Below the pieces are notes generated by a model, which saw nothing but the letters and a program-made list of their open reading frames with translations, was not told the DNA's origin and searched no databases. Both the position numbers and the translations under genes were made by a program. A stretch of DNA of 64,000 nucleotides from Zoogloea sp016790385 (GTDB taxonomy: Bacteria > Pseudomonadota > Gammaproteobacteria > Burkholderiales > Rhodocyclaceae). The DNA lies in NCBI RefSeq assembly GCF_041916735.1, contig NZ_JAYRYY010000004.1. One strand, 5' to 3'. Positions 40,577-49,412 of the stretch are shown piece by piece. The first letter of the stretch is position 1. Each line of letters starts with the position of its first letter.

Positions 40577-41410
40577 TCAGGAGGGTTTGGGCTTGCCGTG
40601 GGTCAGCCCGGGGCAGGGCACCTGAAACACAACCCGGTCCTCGAGGCGCACCGCCGTCAGTTCCCGCCCCCACAGGCACCCGGAATCCAGGGCCATCAGG
40701 CCCGGCTGCATCTTCAGGCCCAGGGCTGACCAATGCCCAACCACCAGGGTCGTATCGGCACTTCTGCGCCCCGCCACCTCGAACCAGGGCAGATAACCCT
40801 TGGGTGCGCGAGCCACCTCGCCCTTCACCTTGAAATCCATGACGCCGTCCGGCGTGCAGAAACGCATGCGCGTCATGGCATTGACGATCACCCGCATGCG
40901 CTCATAGTCACGCAGGTCGTCCCGCCAGGCGGCCGGTTCGCTGCCCCACAGGTTGCGGAGCAGATCGGCATGGTAGGGGCCGGCCAGGGCGCCCTCCACC
41001 TCCCTGGCCAGCGCCCGGGCCTGGGCAACCGTCCAGCCGGGCAGCAGACCGGCGTGAACCATGGCAAAGCCGTTCTCCACATGCATCAACGGCCGCGTGC
41101 GCAACCAGCCGAGGAGTTCCTCCCGGTCCGGCGCATCAAGCACCGCCTGGATCGTGTCATCCTTGCCGCGGCTGCGCAGGCTGCCATAGGCCACCATCAG
41201 GAGATAGAGATCGTGGTTGCCAAGGACGGTGACCGCCGCCGGCCCGAGATCGCGCACATAACGCAGGGTCCGCAGGGAGTCCGGCCCGCGATTGACCAGA
41301 TCCCCCACCAGCCAGACCTTGTCGCGGGCAGGATCAAAAGCGACGCGCTTGAGCAGGGCCACGAGGGACGCAAAGCACCCCTGAATGTCGCCGATGGCGT
41401 AGGTGGACAT
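40577..41410 (-). CDS. apaH: Diadenosine tetraphosphatase, symmetrical
   Basis: Hydrolyses Ap4A to two ADP. The 277-residue calcineurin-type phosphoesterase has GDIQGCF (metal site I), GDLVNRGPDSLRTL, GNHDLYLL, VHAGLLPGWT and VGHWSALGL, all metal or phosphate sites of the family. The ATG at 41410 has weak upstream context. It is convergent with olsA and 79 bases downstream of the WbpM-like gene. Confidence 0.95.
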   Translation of the reverse strand: MSTYAIGDIQGCFASLVALLKRVAFDPARDKVWLVGDLVNRGPDSLRTLRYVRDLGPAAVTVLGNHDLYLLMVAYGSLRSRGKDDTIQAVLDAPDREELLGWLRTRPLMHVENGFAMVHAGLLPGWTVAQARALAREVEGALAGPYHADLLRNLWGSEPAAWRDDLRDYERMRVIVNAMTRMRFCTPDGVMDFKVKGEVARAPKGYLPWFEVAGRRSADTTLVVGHWSALGLKMQPGLMALDSGCLWGRELTAVRLEDRVVFQVPCPGLTHGKPKPS

Positions 41411-41489
41411 AAGTCAGTACCGCCTGAAAACCCTTAGGGGCTGAACCGCCCCGCGGGGGGCGCGGAAGGGGGCTTGGGATCGCGTCATT

Positions 41490-43370
41490 TCACCAGGCTC
41501 GCTTCGCACTCTTTTCCACCACCTGCAGGGACGGAGCGGAAGGAGGGGAGGGAGAGTATTCCGGAACCCAGCGGCGCAGCTCACCGCGCACTTCCGAGGC
41601 GCTCACCGCCCGACGCTGGCGCAGCCACAGCAGGAGCGCATCGAGCCAGCCCTCTTCCACCGCCTGGGCGCGGGCGATCCGCAGCTTGGGGTGATGGGTG
41701 GCGCGGGTTTGCTCGCTGTCCGCCAAGACTTCCTCGTAGAGCTTTTCTCCCGGACGCAGGCCGGTAAAGACGACTCGCACATCCTCTTCGGAGCGACCTG
41801 AAAGACGGATCATGTCCCGAGCCAATTCGGCGATGCGAACGGGCTCCCCCATGTCCATCACGAATATCTCCCCACCCTGCCCCATCGAGCCCGCCTGCAA
41901 CACCAACTGGGCAGCCTCGGGAATGGACATGAAGAACCGGGTGATCTCCGGATGGGTCACCGTCACGGGCCCGCCCAGCGCGATCTGCTCCTGGAATTTG
42001 GGGATCACGCTGCCAGCACTGCCAAGCACATTGCCAAAGCGCACGATCTCGAACTGGGTTCTGCCGCGCCCCGCCAGCGCCTGACAGACCCGCTCGGCGA
42101 GACGCTTGGTTGCGCCCATCACGTTGGTGGGATTGACCGCCTTGTCGGTGGACACCAGTACGAAGCGCGACACCTCAAAGGCAACCGCGCTGCGGGCCAC
42201 CTGCCAGGTTCCCAGCACGTTGTTGCGCACGGCCTGCCAGGCATTGTCGTCTTCCATCAGGGGCACATGCTTGTACGCCGCCGCATGGAAGATCACGTGG
42301 GGGCGATAGCGGGCGATCACCTCATCCACCCGAATCGCATCCTTCACATCACCTGCCAGCGCCACCAGCTGCACGTTCTGGAAGTGCAGCGCGAATTCCT
42401 CGGTCAGCCGGTACAGCCCAAATTCGCTGACATCGAAGCACACCAGCACCGAAGGCTCGAAACGGGCGATCTGGCGGCACAACTCCGACCCGATGGAGCC
42501 GCCGGCACCAGTCACCATGACCGCCTTGCCGCGCAGGTATTCGCGCACCTCCACGTCGTCGATACGCACCGGATCACGCCCCAGCAAGTCCTCCACGTCC
42601 ACTTGGCGGACCTCGCTGAACTTGACGCGCCCGGTCATCACATCATCGAGGGCCGGCACGATCATGGCCTTGACGCCGGCACGCACGCAGGCGCTGGCCA
42701 CCGAGCGACGCACCTGATGGCGCTCGCCCGGCATCGCGATGATGGCGTGGCGCACCTTGAGTTCCTGGGCCAGACGCTCAAGATCGGCGATGCGCCCGAT
42801 CACCTTGCAGCCGTAAACCTCACGCCCCTGGCGGGCGCTGCTGTCGTCGAGCAGGCCCACCACCCGCCATTCGGCCGAGCGTGACAGCTCTCGCACCAGG
42901 CTCACCGCCGCTTCCCCACCCCCCAGCACGATCACCGGCTGGCCCAGGGCACGCAGGGCACCGTAAAGATGGAACTCTTTCCAGGTACGGTAGAGCGCTC
43001 GTGTGCCCCCTGCGTAGATAGCCAGCAGAATGGGTTGGAGCAGGAGGACCAGGCGCGGCACGCCGGGGTTGTAGCGCACCGCCACCACCACCACCAGGGG
43101 CGTTACCACGGCGGCCACCGCCACCGCCCGGGTGATGCGCAGCAGATCGGGAAGGCTGGCGAAGACCCACACCCCCCGATAAAGCCCGAAGGCCCGCAGG
43201 ATGCAACCCTGCACGATCACCGCTACCCCCAGCCCGACGAAGCAGGCCGGCATGAATTCGGCCTGCACATCGAAATTGAAGCGGACCAGATAAGCCAGCC
43301 ACCATGCCAAGGCGACCCCGACCAGATCGGACAGAAACACCAGGAAGGAGTAATAGTTCTTATTGATCAA
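41490..43370 (-). CDS. WbpM/CapD-type nucleotide-sugar 4,6-dehydratase
   Basis: A 626-residue membrane-bound UDP-sugar dehydratase/epimerase for surface polysaccharide. The N-terminal 150 residues have four helices (SFLVFLSDLVGVALAWWLAYL onward), followed by a CoA-binding-like Rossmann region (PVIVLGGGEAAVSLVREL) and the SDR domain with VTGAGGSIGSELCRQI, HAAAYKHVPLMED and STDKAVNPTNVMGATKR. The start chosen is TTG at 43370, which overlaps the upstream stop as TTGA and gives the standard family N-terminus. It probably makes a UDP-4-keto-6-deoxy sugar for the repeat unit. Confidence 0.93.
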   Translation of the reverse strand: MINKNYYSFLVFLSDLVGVALAWWLAYLVRFNFDVQAEFMPACFVGLGVAVIVQGCILRAFGLYRGVWVFASLPDLLRITRAVAVAAVVTPLVVVVAVRYNPGVPRLVLLLQPILLAIYAGGTRALYRTWKEFHLYGALRALGQPVIVLGGGEAAVSLVRELSRSAEWRVVGLLDDSSARQGREVYGCKVIGRIADLERLAQELKVRHAIIAMPGERHQVRRSVASACVRAGVKAMIVPALDDVMTGRVKFSEVRQVDVEDLLGRDPVRIDDVEVREYLRGKAVMVTGAGGSIGSELCRQIARFEPSVLVCFDVSEFGLYRLTEEFALHFQNVQLVALAGDVKDAIRVDEVIARYRPHVIFHAAAYKHVPLMEDDNAWQAVRNNVLGTWQVARSAVAFEVSRFVLVSTDKAVNPTNVMGATKRLAERVCQALAGRGRTQFEIVRFGNVLGSAGSVIPKFQEQIALGGPVTVTHPEITRFFMSIPEAAQLVLQAGSMGQGGEIFVMDMGEPVRIAELARDMIRLSGRSEEDVRVVFTGLRPGEKLYEEVLADSEQTRATHHPKLRIARAQAVEEGWLDALLLWLRQRRAVSASEVRGELRRWVPEYSPSPPSAPSLQVVEKSAKRAW

Positions 43371-44374
43371 GGCGTTGAGGCTCCAATCAGATGACGCTGC
43401 CAGGCGCGGTCGATCCGATAGCCCAGGACCAAGTGTAGAGATATGCACATTGTAATGATGATGCACTGCAGCGAGAACCCCAGTTGCAAGGCAAGCAGGG
43501 CCGCGGCGCCCGCGATGGCCATCAGCGCGTAAGCCAGCAGGGCGGTGCGGCGATGCCCCAGCCCCATGCGCACGAGGCGCTGATAGTAGTGAGTGCGGTG
43601 GGCCTGCCAAACTTTCTCACGGCGCAGGGCACGTTGCAGCAGAGTCACCGTGGCATCCAGGATGAAAGGACAGAACACCAGCAAGGGAAACCACAGGGGC
43701 CATGCCCCGCTGTGCCTGCCCGCCAGCCCCAGGGCGCCGGCCAGAAAGCCCAGAGGCACCGACCCCACGTCCCCCATGAAGATCCGCGCCGGGTGAAAAT
43801 TGAACACCAGGAAGCCGGCGGCCGCGGCGGCCACCCCTGCGCACACCAGTGCGAGCCCTTCCTGCCCGGACAGCGCCGCCGCAATGGCAAAGGTTGAAAA
43901 GCCGAACAAGGCCATGCCGCCCGCGAGGCCGTCGGTCCCATCCATGAAGTTGTACAGATTGCCCATCCAAACCACACCGATCCCCAGGGCCACCGCCTCC
44001 AGCCACGAAGCGGGGTACCCCAGTGAAACCAGGTAGCCCCCCGCAACCACAAGCTGGACCAGCAATCTGACTCTGGCCGACAGCCCGAAGCGATCGTCAG
44101 CCAGCCCCACCAGGGCCAGCACCGCAGCCCCACCCAGCGCAGCCCCTAATGGCACGCTGCCCAGGCCGGCAGCCGCGGCCATCAGGCCGCCCGTCAGCAG
44201 CCCCGCCATCACCCCGACGCCCCCGGTACGCGGGGTCGGGGTGACATGCAGGGAGCGCTCATTGGGTTGATCAAGGAAATACAGGTACGACCCGGGTCGG
44301 CAGCACGCACCTGTCACCGCCCATGCCACCACGAAGGCCAGAACCGGCGCCAGCCGGGCGAAAAGCTCAGACAT
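43367..44374 (-). CDS. WbpL/WecA-type undecaprenyl-phosphate sugar-1-phosphate transferase
   Basis: A 335-residue integral membrane enzyme of the MraY/WecA family, about ten helices, which starts glycan assembly on undecaprenyl phosphate. Motifs seen are LHVTPTPRTGGVGV, VLALVGLADDRFGLS, VWMGNLYNFMDGTDGLAGG (metal site) and FHPARIFMGDVGSVPLGF, plus the loop REKVWQAHRTHYYQRL with His residues. The sugar is probably a HexNAc such as QuiNAc or FucNAc, from the neighbouring epimerase and dehydratase. It overlaps the epimerase by 8 bases. Confidence 0.93.
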   Translation of the reverse strand: MSELFARLAPVLAFVVAWAVTGACCRPGSYLYFLDQPNERSLHVTPTPRTGGVGVMAGLLTGGLMAAAAGLGSVPLGAALGGAAVLALVGLADDRFGLSARVRLLVQLVVAGGYLVSLGYPASWLEAVALGIGVVWMGNLYNFMDGTDGLAGGMALFGFSTFAIAAALSGQEGLALVCAGVAAAAAGFLVFNFHPARIFMGDVGSVPLGFLAGALGLAGRHSGAWPLWFPLLVFCPFILDATVTLLQRALRREKVWQAHRTHYYQRLVRMGLGHRRTALLAYALMAIAGAAALLALQLGFSLQCIIITMCISLHLVLGYRIDRAWQRHLIGASTP

Positions 44375-45326
44375 GCAGCATCTCCCGCAGCCCTTCAGTC
44401 AATCCTGTCGATGCCCGCCAGCCCAGCTCCCGCTCGATGCGCGCCGGCGAGTAGCAGGCCGATCCAAGCAGACGGGCCAGAGCCTCACTATCCAGCGGCA
44501 TGCGGTGACCGGTCAGGGCCTCCAGGCCATCGCCGCCGCGGGCCAGCCCCTGCAAGAGGCTGCGGGGCACAGCCCAGGAAACGGGCGGCAACCCCAGGCC
44601 CGCCCGCAGGGCGTTGTAAAGTCCGCGGCCGGAGGGAGCATCCCGATGGGCCACGATGTAGGTACGTCCCGCCGCCCGCGCATCCCCCGCCACCAGGCGC
44701 ATGGCGTCCACCACATCACTGACGTGCACCAGGGAGCGCCGATTGCCCGTCTCCGGCAGGGGCGGGAACAGCCCCCGCCGCACCAGCCTGGCCATCCGCT
44801 CCAGATTGCCCCGCCCTCCCCCGCCAAACACCATGGCGGGGCGCAGTACCGTAACCCGCATGCCATGGCGTGCGCCTGCCGCCAGCACAGCCTCCTCGGC
44901 CGCTCGCTTGGCCTGACCATAAGCCGACTCGGGCGCCACGGGCCAATCTTCGGTGACGCAGGCCTCGCCCGGCTCACCCACGGCCTTGACACTGGACAGG
45001 AAGACAAACACCCGCACACCGGCCAGTCCCGCAGCCTCCACCAGCGCCCGGCTGCCTTCGAAATTCACCTGCCAATGACGCGTCGCCTCCTGAGCACCCA
45101 GGGCACCGAAAGCATGGGCGTGACCAGCGCAGTGGAACACCGTCCCGATGCCCGCGCAGGCCGTTTCCAGCGCAGGGCCGTCAGCCAGATCACCCTGTAT
45201 CTCATCCGGCCCGGGATCCCCCCGGGTAAGCACCCGAGGCGACATGCCTTCAGCGCGCAAAGCGGCCACCAGCCGGCCCCCGATGAAGCCTCTCCCACCC
45301 GTCACGAGGACCCGCGGACCGCTCAA
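44367..45326 (-). CDS. NAD-dependent sugar epimerase/reductase (WbpV-like)
   Basis: A 319-residue extended SDR. The NAD site is VLVTGGRGFIGGRLVAAL at the N-terminus. The catalytic region has VFLSSVKAVGE and the YGQAKRAAEEAVL Tyr/Lys pair. In Pseudomonas wbp-type loci the equivalent gene (wbpV/wbpK) reduces the 4-keto-6-deoxy-HexNAc made by WbpM, giving QuiNAc or FucNAc, which WbpL then transfers. The order here fits that route. The start overlaps the ligE stop as ATGA. Confidence 0.9.
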   Translation of the reverse strand: MSGPRVLVTGGRGFIGGRLVAALRAEGMSPRVLTRGDPGPDEIQGDLADGPALETACAGIGTVFHCAGHAHAFGALGAQEATRHWQVNFEGSRALVEAAGLAGVRVFVFLSSVKAVGEPGEACVTEDWPVAPESAYGQAKRAAEEAVLAAGARHGMRVTVLRPAMVFGGGGRGNLERMARLVRRGLFPPLPETGNRRSLVHVSDVVDAMRLVAGDARAAGRTYIVAHRDAPSGRGLYNALRAGLGLPPVSWAVPRSLLQGLARGGDGLEALTGHRMPLDSEALARLLGSACYSPARIERELGWRASTGLTEGLREMLHV

Positions 45327-46204
45327 AAGGCCTCCCGGCGGCGCTGGTAGCTGGCAAAGCGGGGCACTCCGTCACGGCTCAGGGAACGGTACTGGTAGGT
45401 AACGAGCGCCCCCAGCGGGGGCGGGTCACGGCGTTCCGCATCGCTCAAACCGCTGCCAAGTTCGAAACGCACCCCGGCCGGCGTTTCCACGCGCAGGGCC
45501 CCCAGCATGCCGCTCAGGCGCCCCTTGCCGGGCACATGCCCGACCACCCTCGCCTCCGCGTCGAGCAGGGGCTTGAGCTTGAGCAGGGCGTCGCTTCTGC
45601 CGGTCAGGTACGGAGCGTCATCCCGGTGCAGCATGAGCCCCTCCCCGCCGCCCGCCACCACCTCATCAAGGCGCGCCTGCAAGGCCTGGCGATCCGCCAC
45701 GCGAAACTGCTCCACCATCTGGAGCCAGGGAAGGTCGGCGGTGGCCACGATGGCGCGCAGACGTGCGATCCGCTCGGTGAACGAACCGGCCCCATCGGGC
45801 TGCTCAAAGACCATGAACTTCACTTGCCGCCAGTCTGCGTCGCGGGGCACCTGACGGCGCACAATCCCGGACAGATCTTCAAAGCGCCCGCGGGCAATCC
45901 ATAACTCCCCATCCAGCGGCTCGGCCGGCAGGCCGGCAATGAACCAGGCCGGCGCATGCACCGGCCGCCCGCTGCGAAAGCGCAGACTGTGCCCATCCCA
46001 CACCGCCCGGGCACCGTCCAGCTTCTCGCTGACCCAATACCGACTCACATCCACATCGCCGCGCAACACCTCGGCCAGCAGCAGAGGCGGCGGCGCAGGA
46101 TCGACGGCATAGGCCTGGGGAGCGCCCCAGGCCAGGGCCAGCACACAGGCGCTCCGGCACAACCATCCCCGCCTGACAAAGGGAATCATCCTCACCCGCT
46201 CCAT
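45323..46204 (-). CDS. Exported minimal ATP-dependent DNA ligase (Lig E type)
   Basis: A 293-residue ligase with a predicted signal peptide (SACVLALAWGAPQAYA, cleavage near residue 33). The nucleotidyltransferase domain has motif I EKLDGARAVW (adenylated Lys61), DGELWIARG, GEGLMLHRDD and LLKLKP, followed by an OB-fold without extra domains. Lig E enzymes act on nicked DNA outside the cytoplasm and are linked to DNA uptake or extracellular DNA. It is unusual to find it coupled (ATGA) to polysaccharide genes. The start could also be ATG at 46189 (MIPFVRRG). Confidence 0.92.
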   Translation of the reverse strand: MERVRMIPFVRRGWLCRSACVLALAWGAPQAYAVDPAPPPLLLAEVLRGDVDVSRYWVSEKLDGARAVWDGHSLRFRSGRPVHAPAWFIAGLPAEPLDGELWIARGRFEDLSGIVRRQVPRDADWRQVKFMVFEQPDGAGSFTERIARLRAIVATADLPWLQMVEQFRVADRQALQARLDEVVAGGGEGLMLHRDDAPYLTGRSDALLKLKPLLDAEARVVGHVPGKGRLSGMLGALRVETPAGVRFELGSGLSDAERRDPPPLGALVTYQYRSLSRDGVPRFASYQRRREAF

Positions 46205-46276
46205 GCCAATGCACTAACTCATCGATGCCGAATGGGCCCGAAAAGACGCCACCGCCCCAATTTTCCACGGCTCCAC

Positions 46277-46314
46277 ATGATGCATCATACCCCGCCCGGC
46301 CGCCCATGCCGGGC
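46277..46314. promoter_or_regulatory. Palindromes in the divergent ligE-glycosyltransferase control region
   Basis: A perfect 12-base palindrome ATGATGCATCAT (46277-46288) is followed by the hairpin GCCCGGC/GCCGGGC (46294-46300 and 46308-46314). Further on, TAAAAT (46359-46364) with a GC-rich discriminator may be the -10 for the plus-strand operon, with a TTGGCA 14 bases before it (short spacing). Confidence 0.4.
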
Positions 46315-46453
46315 GCAGGGCGCGCGCCGAAAAGACCGTTGGCAGCGCTTCCCAATGATAAAATCGCCGCCCTGATTCGGGGTCCGCAAGAGTGTAAGCC
46401 GACCTTTCGCCCCCCTCCCCGCACGATCCATCCGACCACTTGCCTGGAACCCG

Positions 46454-49408
46454 GTGAACACCTCTCCCATCGACGTCATCGTTCCCGTCTATCGGGGCCT
46501 GGCAGAAACGCAGCGCTGCATCCAAAGCGTGCTGCGATCCCAGCAGCAGACTCCATTCGAGCTGATCGCCATCAATGATGCCGGCCCCGAACCGGCACTG
46601 ACGGCGTGGCTGCGCGAGCTGGCCGCCGCTGGCCGCCTCACCCTGCTGGAGAACGAAACCAACCTGGGCTTCGTGCGCACCGTGAATCGCGGCATGTCGC
46701 TGCACGCCGACCGGGACGTGGTCCTCCTCAACAGCGACACCGAAGTCGCCAACGACTGGCTCGACCGCCTCGCCGCCTGCGCCGCGCGCAATCCCCAGGC
46801 CGGCACCCTGACGCCCTTCTCCAACAACGCCACCATCTGCTCCTACCCCTTCGAGGGCTGGACCGGCGGCGTCCCCGGCACCCTTGGCCTGGCCGGCTTG
46901 GACAGCCTGATCGCCACGACCCTGACCGGGCAGGTTGTCCACATCCCCACCGGGGTGGGCTTCTGCATGTACATCCGGCGTACCTGCCTGGATGAAGTCG
47001 GCCTCTTCGACGCCGAACGCTTTGGCCGCGGTTACGGCGAGGAGAACGACTTCTGCCGCCGCGCCGCCGCCCGCGGCTGGCACAACCTCCTGGCCGCCGA
47101 CGTCTTCGTGTTCCACGAGGGCGGGGTCAGCTTCTCCGAAGAACGCGCCGCCCTCCAGGACAATGCGATGAAACGGCTCCTGGAGGCCCACCCCGACTAC
47201 CTGGAGGTTGTGCGCGCCTTCATCACCCGCGACCCCACCGCCCCGCTGCGCCAAGCTGTAGACCGGGCCCGCTGCGCCTGTGGCGGCGCCGAGGAAGCCG
47301 CGGTGCTCGATGAGCGCAGCGGCGGCATCCCCTCACCGACACCGGTAGTGCCGCCCGCCCGCCCGGTGCAATTGCACATCAGCCACAGCTGGGGGGGTGG
47401 CACCGACCGCTGGATCCTCGACTACTGCCGCACCGACACCACCCGGCGCAACCTGCTGCTGCGCTCCCGCAGCCATCGCAACGCCGCCGGCTTTCGCATC
47501 GAACTGGTCGAGCCCGCCGCGGATGCGCCCCCCCTGCTGGCCTGGGATCTGGCCCTGCCGATCCGCGCCTGCTCCCCATCCCACCCCGAATACGCCGCCC
47601 TCCTCGACGCGGTGCTGACTGACTTCCATGTGGCCAGCATCGTCGTCTCGTCCCTCATCGGGCACAGTCTCGAAGCCCTCTCCAGCGGCGTGCCCACCGT
47701 GGTGGTGCTCCACGACCTGTTCCCCTTCTGCCCGGCCCTGTTTGCCTGCTACGACGGCGCGTGCAGCGACTGCCCACCGGCCCGCCTCAAGACCTGCCTG
47801 CTGAGCAATCCGCTCAACGTTTTCTGGCACAACACCGCAGACGCTGACTGGCACCGGCTGCGCAGCACCTATGCAGCCCTGATCGCCCGGCCCGAGGTAC
47901 AGGTGGTGGCCCCGAGCAGCAGCATCCATGAACGCTGGGCAAGCCTTCAGCCAGCGCTGGCCGACAAGCCTTGGACACGCGTCGAGCACGGCATCGCGCT
48001 GCCACCTGCCCCCTCCACCCCCCGCCCGCCTGCGCCTGCCGGGCGCCGCCCCCGCCTACTGGTGCCGGGTCGGCTGGCGCCCCACAAAGGTCTCAGCCTG
48101 CTGCGCCAGGCCCTGCCGGCCCTATGCCGGCAGGCCGACATCCTGCTCCTGGGCAGCGGCGACTTTGGCCGTGCCTTCAAGGGCATGGCTGGGATCGAGG
48201 TCATCGAACACTACGAGCACGCCGCGCTGCCGCACATCGTCCGCGACTTCGCACCAGACCTGGCCCTGCTCGTCTCGATACTCCCCGAGTCCTTCAGCTA
48301 CACCCTGAGCGAGATGTTCGCCCTCGGCATTCCGGTGGCTGCAACGCGCATCGGCGCCTTTGCCGAGCGCATCGACGACGGCCTCACCGGCCTGCTCTTC
48401 GCCCCGAATGCCGACGCCCTGATCGCTGTCGTCAGCGAATGCCTCAGCCACCCCGGGCAACTCGAAGCCCTGCGCCGAAACCTGGCGGCCCGCCCGGTGC
48501 GCGGGCTCATCGACATGGTCGCCGACTACAACGGCCTGCTCCCGCCCCCCGGAACCGGGCCGGAGGCGCGCGCAGCCGGGCGGCGCCTGGACACCCTCCA
48601 CCGGCGGGCGATAGAAGACGCCCGCCGCCACCAGGAAGCCAGCGCCCTGCGCGATGCCGTGCAGCAGCAGGCCGCCGCCTTGAGCGCCCGGGATGAGCGG
48701 ATCGCCCACCTGGAAGAGCAGGTCCAGCATCTGGACACCCGCATGCGCGAGCTCCACGCCTCCCGCTCCTGGCGGCTCTCCGCCCCCTTGCGCGTCCTTG
48801 GCCGCGGCGCCCGCCGCTTCGCCGCCGCAACACCCCCAGGGCCCGCAGATACGCCGCCACCGCCACCCACCGCAGCGCGGCCCCAACCGCTGCCGGTACT
48901 TGACACCGCCGCCCGACGCGAGGTGCGCGAGCGGGTGCGCCACTGGTTCGGCATTCCCGACCGGGGACGCATCCTGCTGTCCCTCGGCACACCTGCCGAC
49001 AGCACCACGGCCCAGCGCTACCTGGCCCTCGTCCAGCCCCTCACCGCCGCCCGCAACGATCTCTGCGCCATCTTCGCCGGCGTCACCCCGGACGCCCCAT
49101 GCTGGAACGACTGCCGCGAAGACATGGCCACCCTGGTCGCCACCCGGCAACTCTTCCTGGCCGAATCCCTCCACGACCGGGACGCCTTTCTGCTCGCCGC
49201 CGATGCTTTCCTGGCCCTGGATGCCGGCAGCCTTGAGCGGGACGGCGCCAACGCCGTCGAAGCCGGGCTCCTCGTCCTGTGCCCGACCGGTTGCAACACA
49301 CCCTTCGGGCAGGCCACGACAGCACCCGGCCAGGTCATTGACGCCCCTTCCGCCGACGCCGCCTGCGCTGCCCTGCACGCATGGCTAGATGCAACCCCTA
49401 GGGATTGA
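46454..49408 (+). CDS. Multidomain glycosyltransferase (GT2 + GT4)
   Basis: A 984-residue protein. Residues 6-240 form a GT-A family 2 domain (VIVPVYRGLAETQRCIQSVL, VLLNSDTEV, YGEENDFCRRAAARGW). Residues 300-700 form a GT-B family 4 domain (LQLHISHSW, RPRLLVPGRLAPHKGLSLL, SFSYTLSEMFALGIPVAATR). A predicted coiled coil lies at about 730-780. The last 110 residues (ILLSLGTPADS to CPTGCNTPFG) look like half of another GT-B domain. It should add two sugars in sequence. Start GTG at 46454. First gene of the plus-strand polysaccharide run. Confidence 0.9.
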   Translation: MNTSPIDVIVPVYRGLAETQRCIQSVLRSQQQTPFELIAINDAGPEPALTAWLRELAAAGRLTLLENETNLGFVRTVNRGMSLHADRDVVLLNSDTEVANDWLDRLAACAARNPQAGTLTPFSNNATICSYPFEGWTGGVPGTLGLAGLDSLIATTLTGQVVHIPTGVGFCMYIRRTCLDEVGLFDAERFGRGYGEENDFCRRAAARGWHNLLAADVFVFHEGGVSFSEERAALQDNAMKRLLEAHPDYLEVVRAFITRDPTAPLRQAVDRARCACGGAEEAAVLDERSGGIPSPTPVVPPARPVQLHISHSWGGGTDRWILDYCRTDTTRRNLLLRSRSHRNAAGFRIELVEPAADAPPLLAWDLALPIRACSPSHPEYAALLDAVLTDFHVASIVVSSLIGHSLEALSSGVPTVVVLHDLFPFCPALFACYDGACSDCPPARLKTCLLSNPLNVFWHNTADADWHRLRSTYAALIARPEVQVVAPSSSIHERWASLQPALADKPWTRVEHGIALPPAPSTPRPPAPAGRRPRLLVPGRLAPHKGLSLLRQALPALCRQADILLLGSGDFGRAFKGMAGIEVIEHYEHAALPHIVRDFAPDLALLVSILPESFSYTLSEMFALGIPVAATRIGAFAERIDDGLTGLLFAPNADALIAVVSECLSHPGQLEALRRNLAARPVRGLIDMVADYNGLLPPPGTGPEARAAGRRLDTLHRRAIEDARRHQEASALRDAVQQQAAALSARDERIAHLEEQVQHLDTRMRELHASRSWRLSAPLRVLGRGARRFAAATPPGPADTPPPPPTAARPQPLPVLDTAARREVRERVRHWFGIPDRGRILLSLGTPADSTTAQRYLALVQPLTAARNDLCAIFAGVTPDAPCWNDCREDMATLVATRQLFLAESLHDRDAFLLAADAFLALDAGSLERDGANAVEAGLLVLCPTGCNTPFGQATTAPGQVIDAPSADAACAALHAWLDATPRD

Positions 49409-49412
49409 AGCC

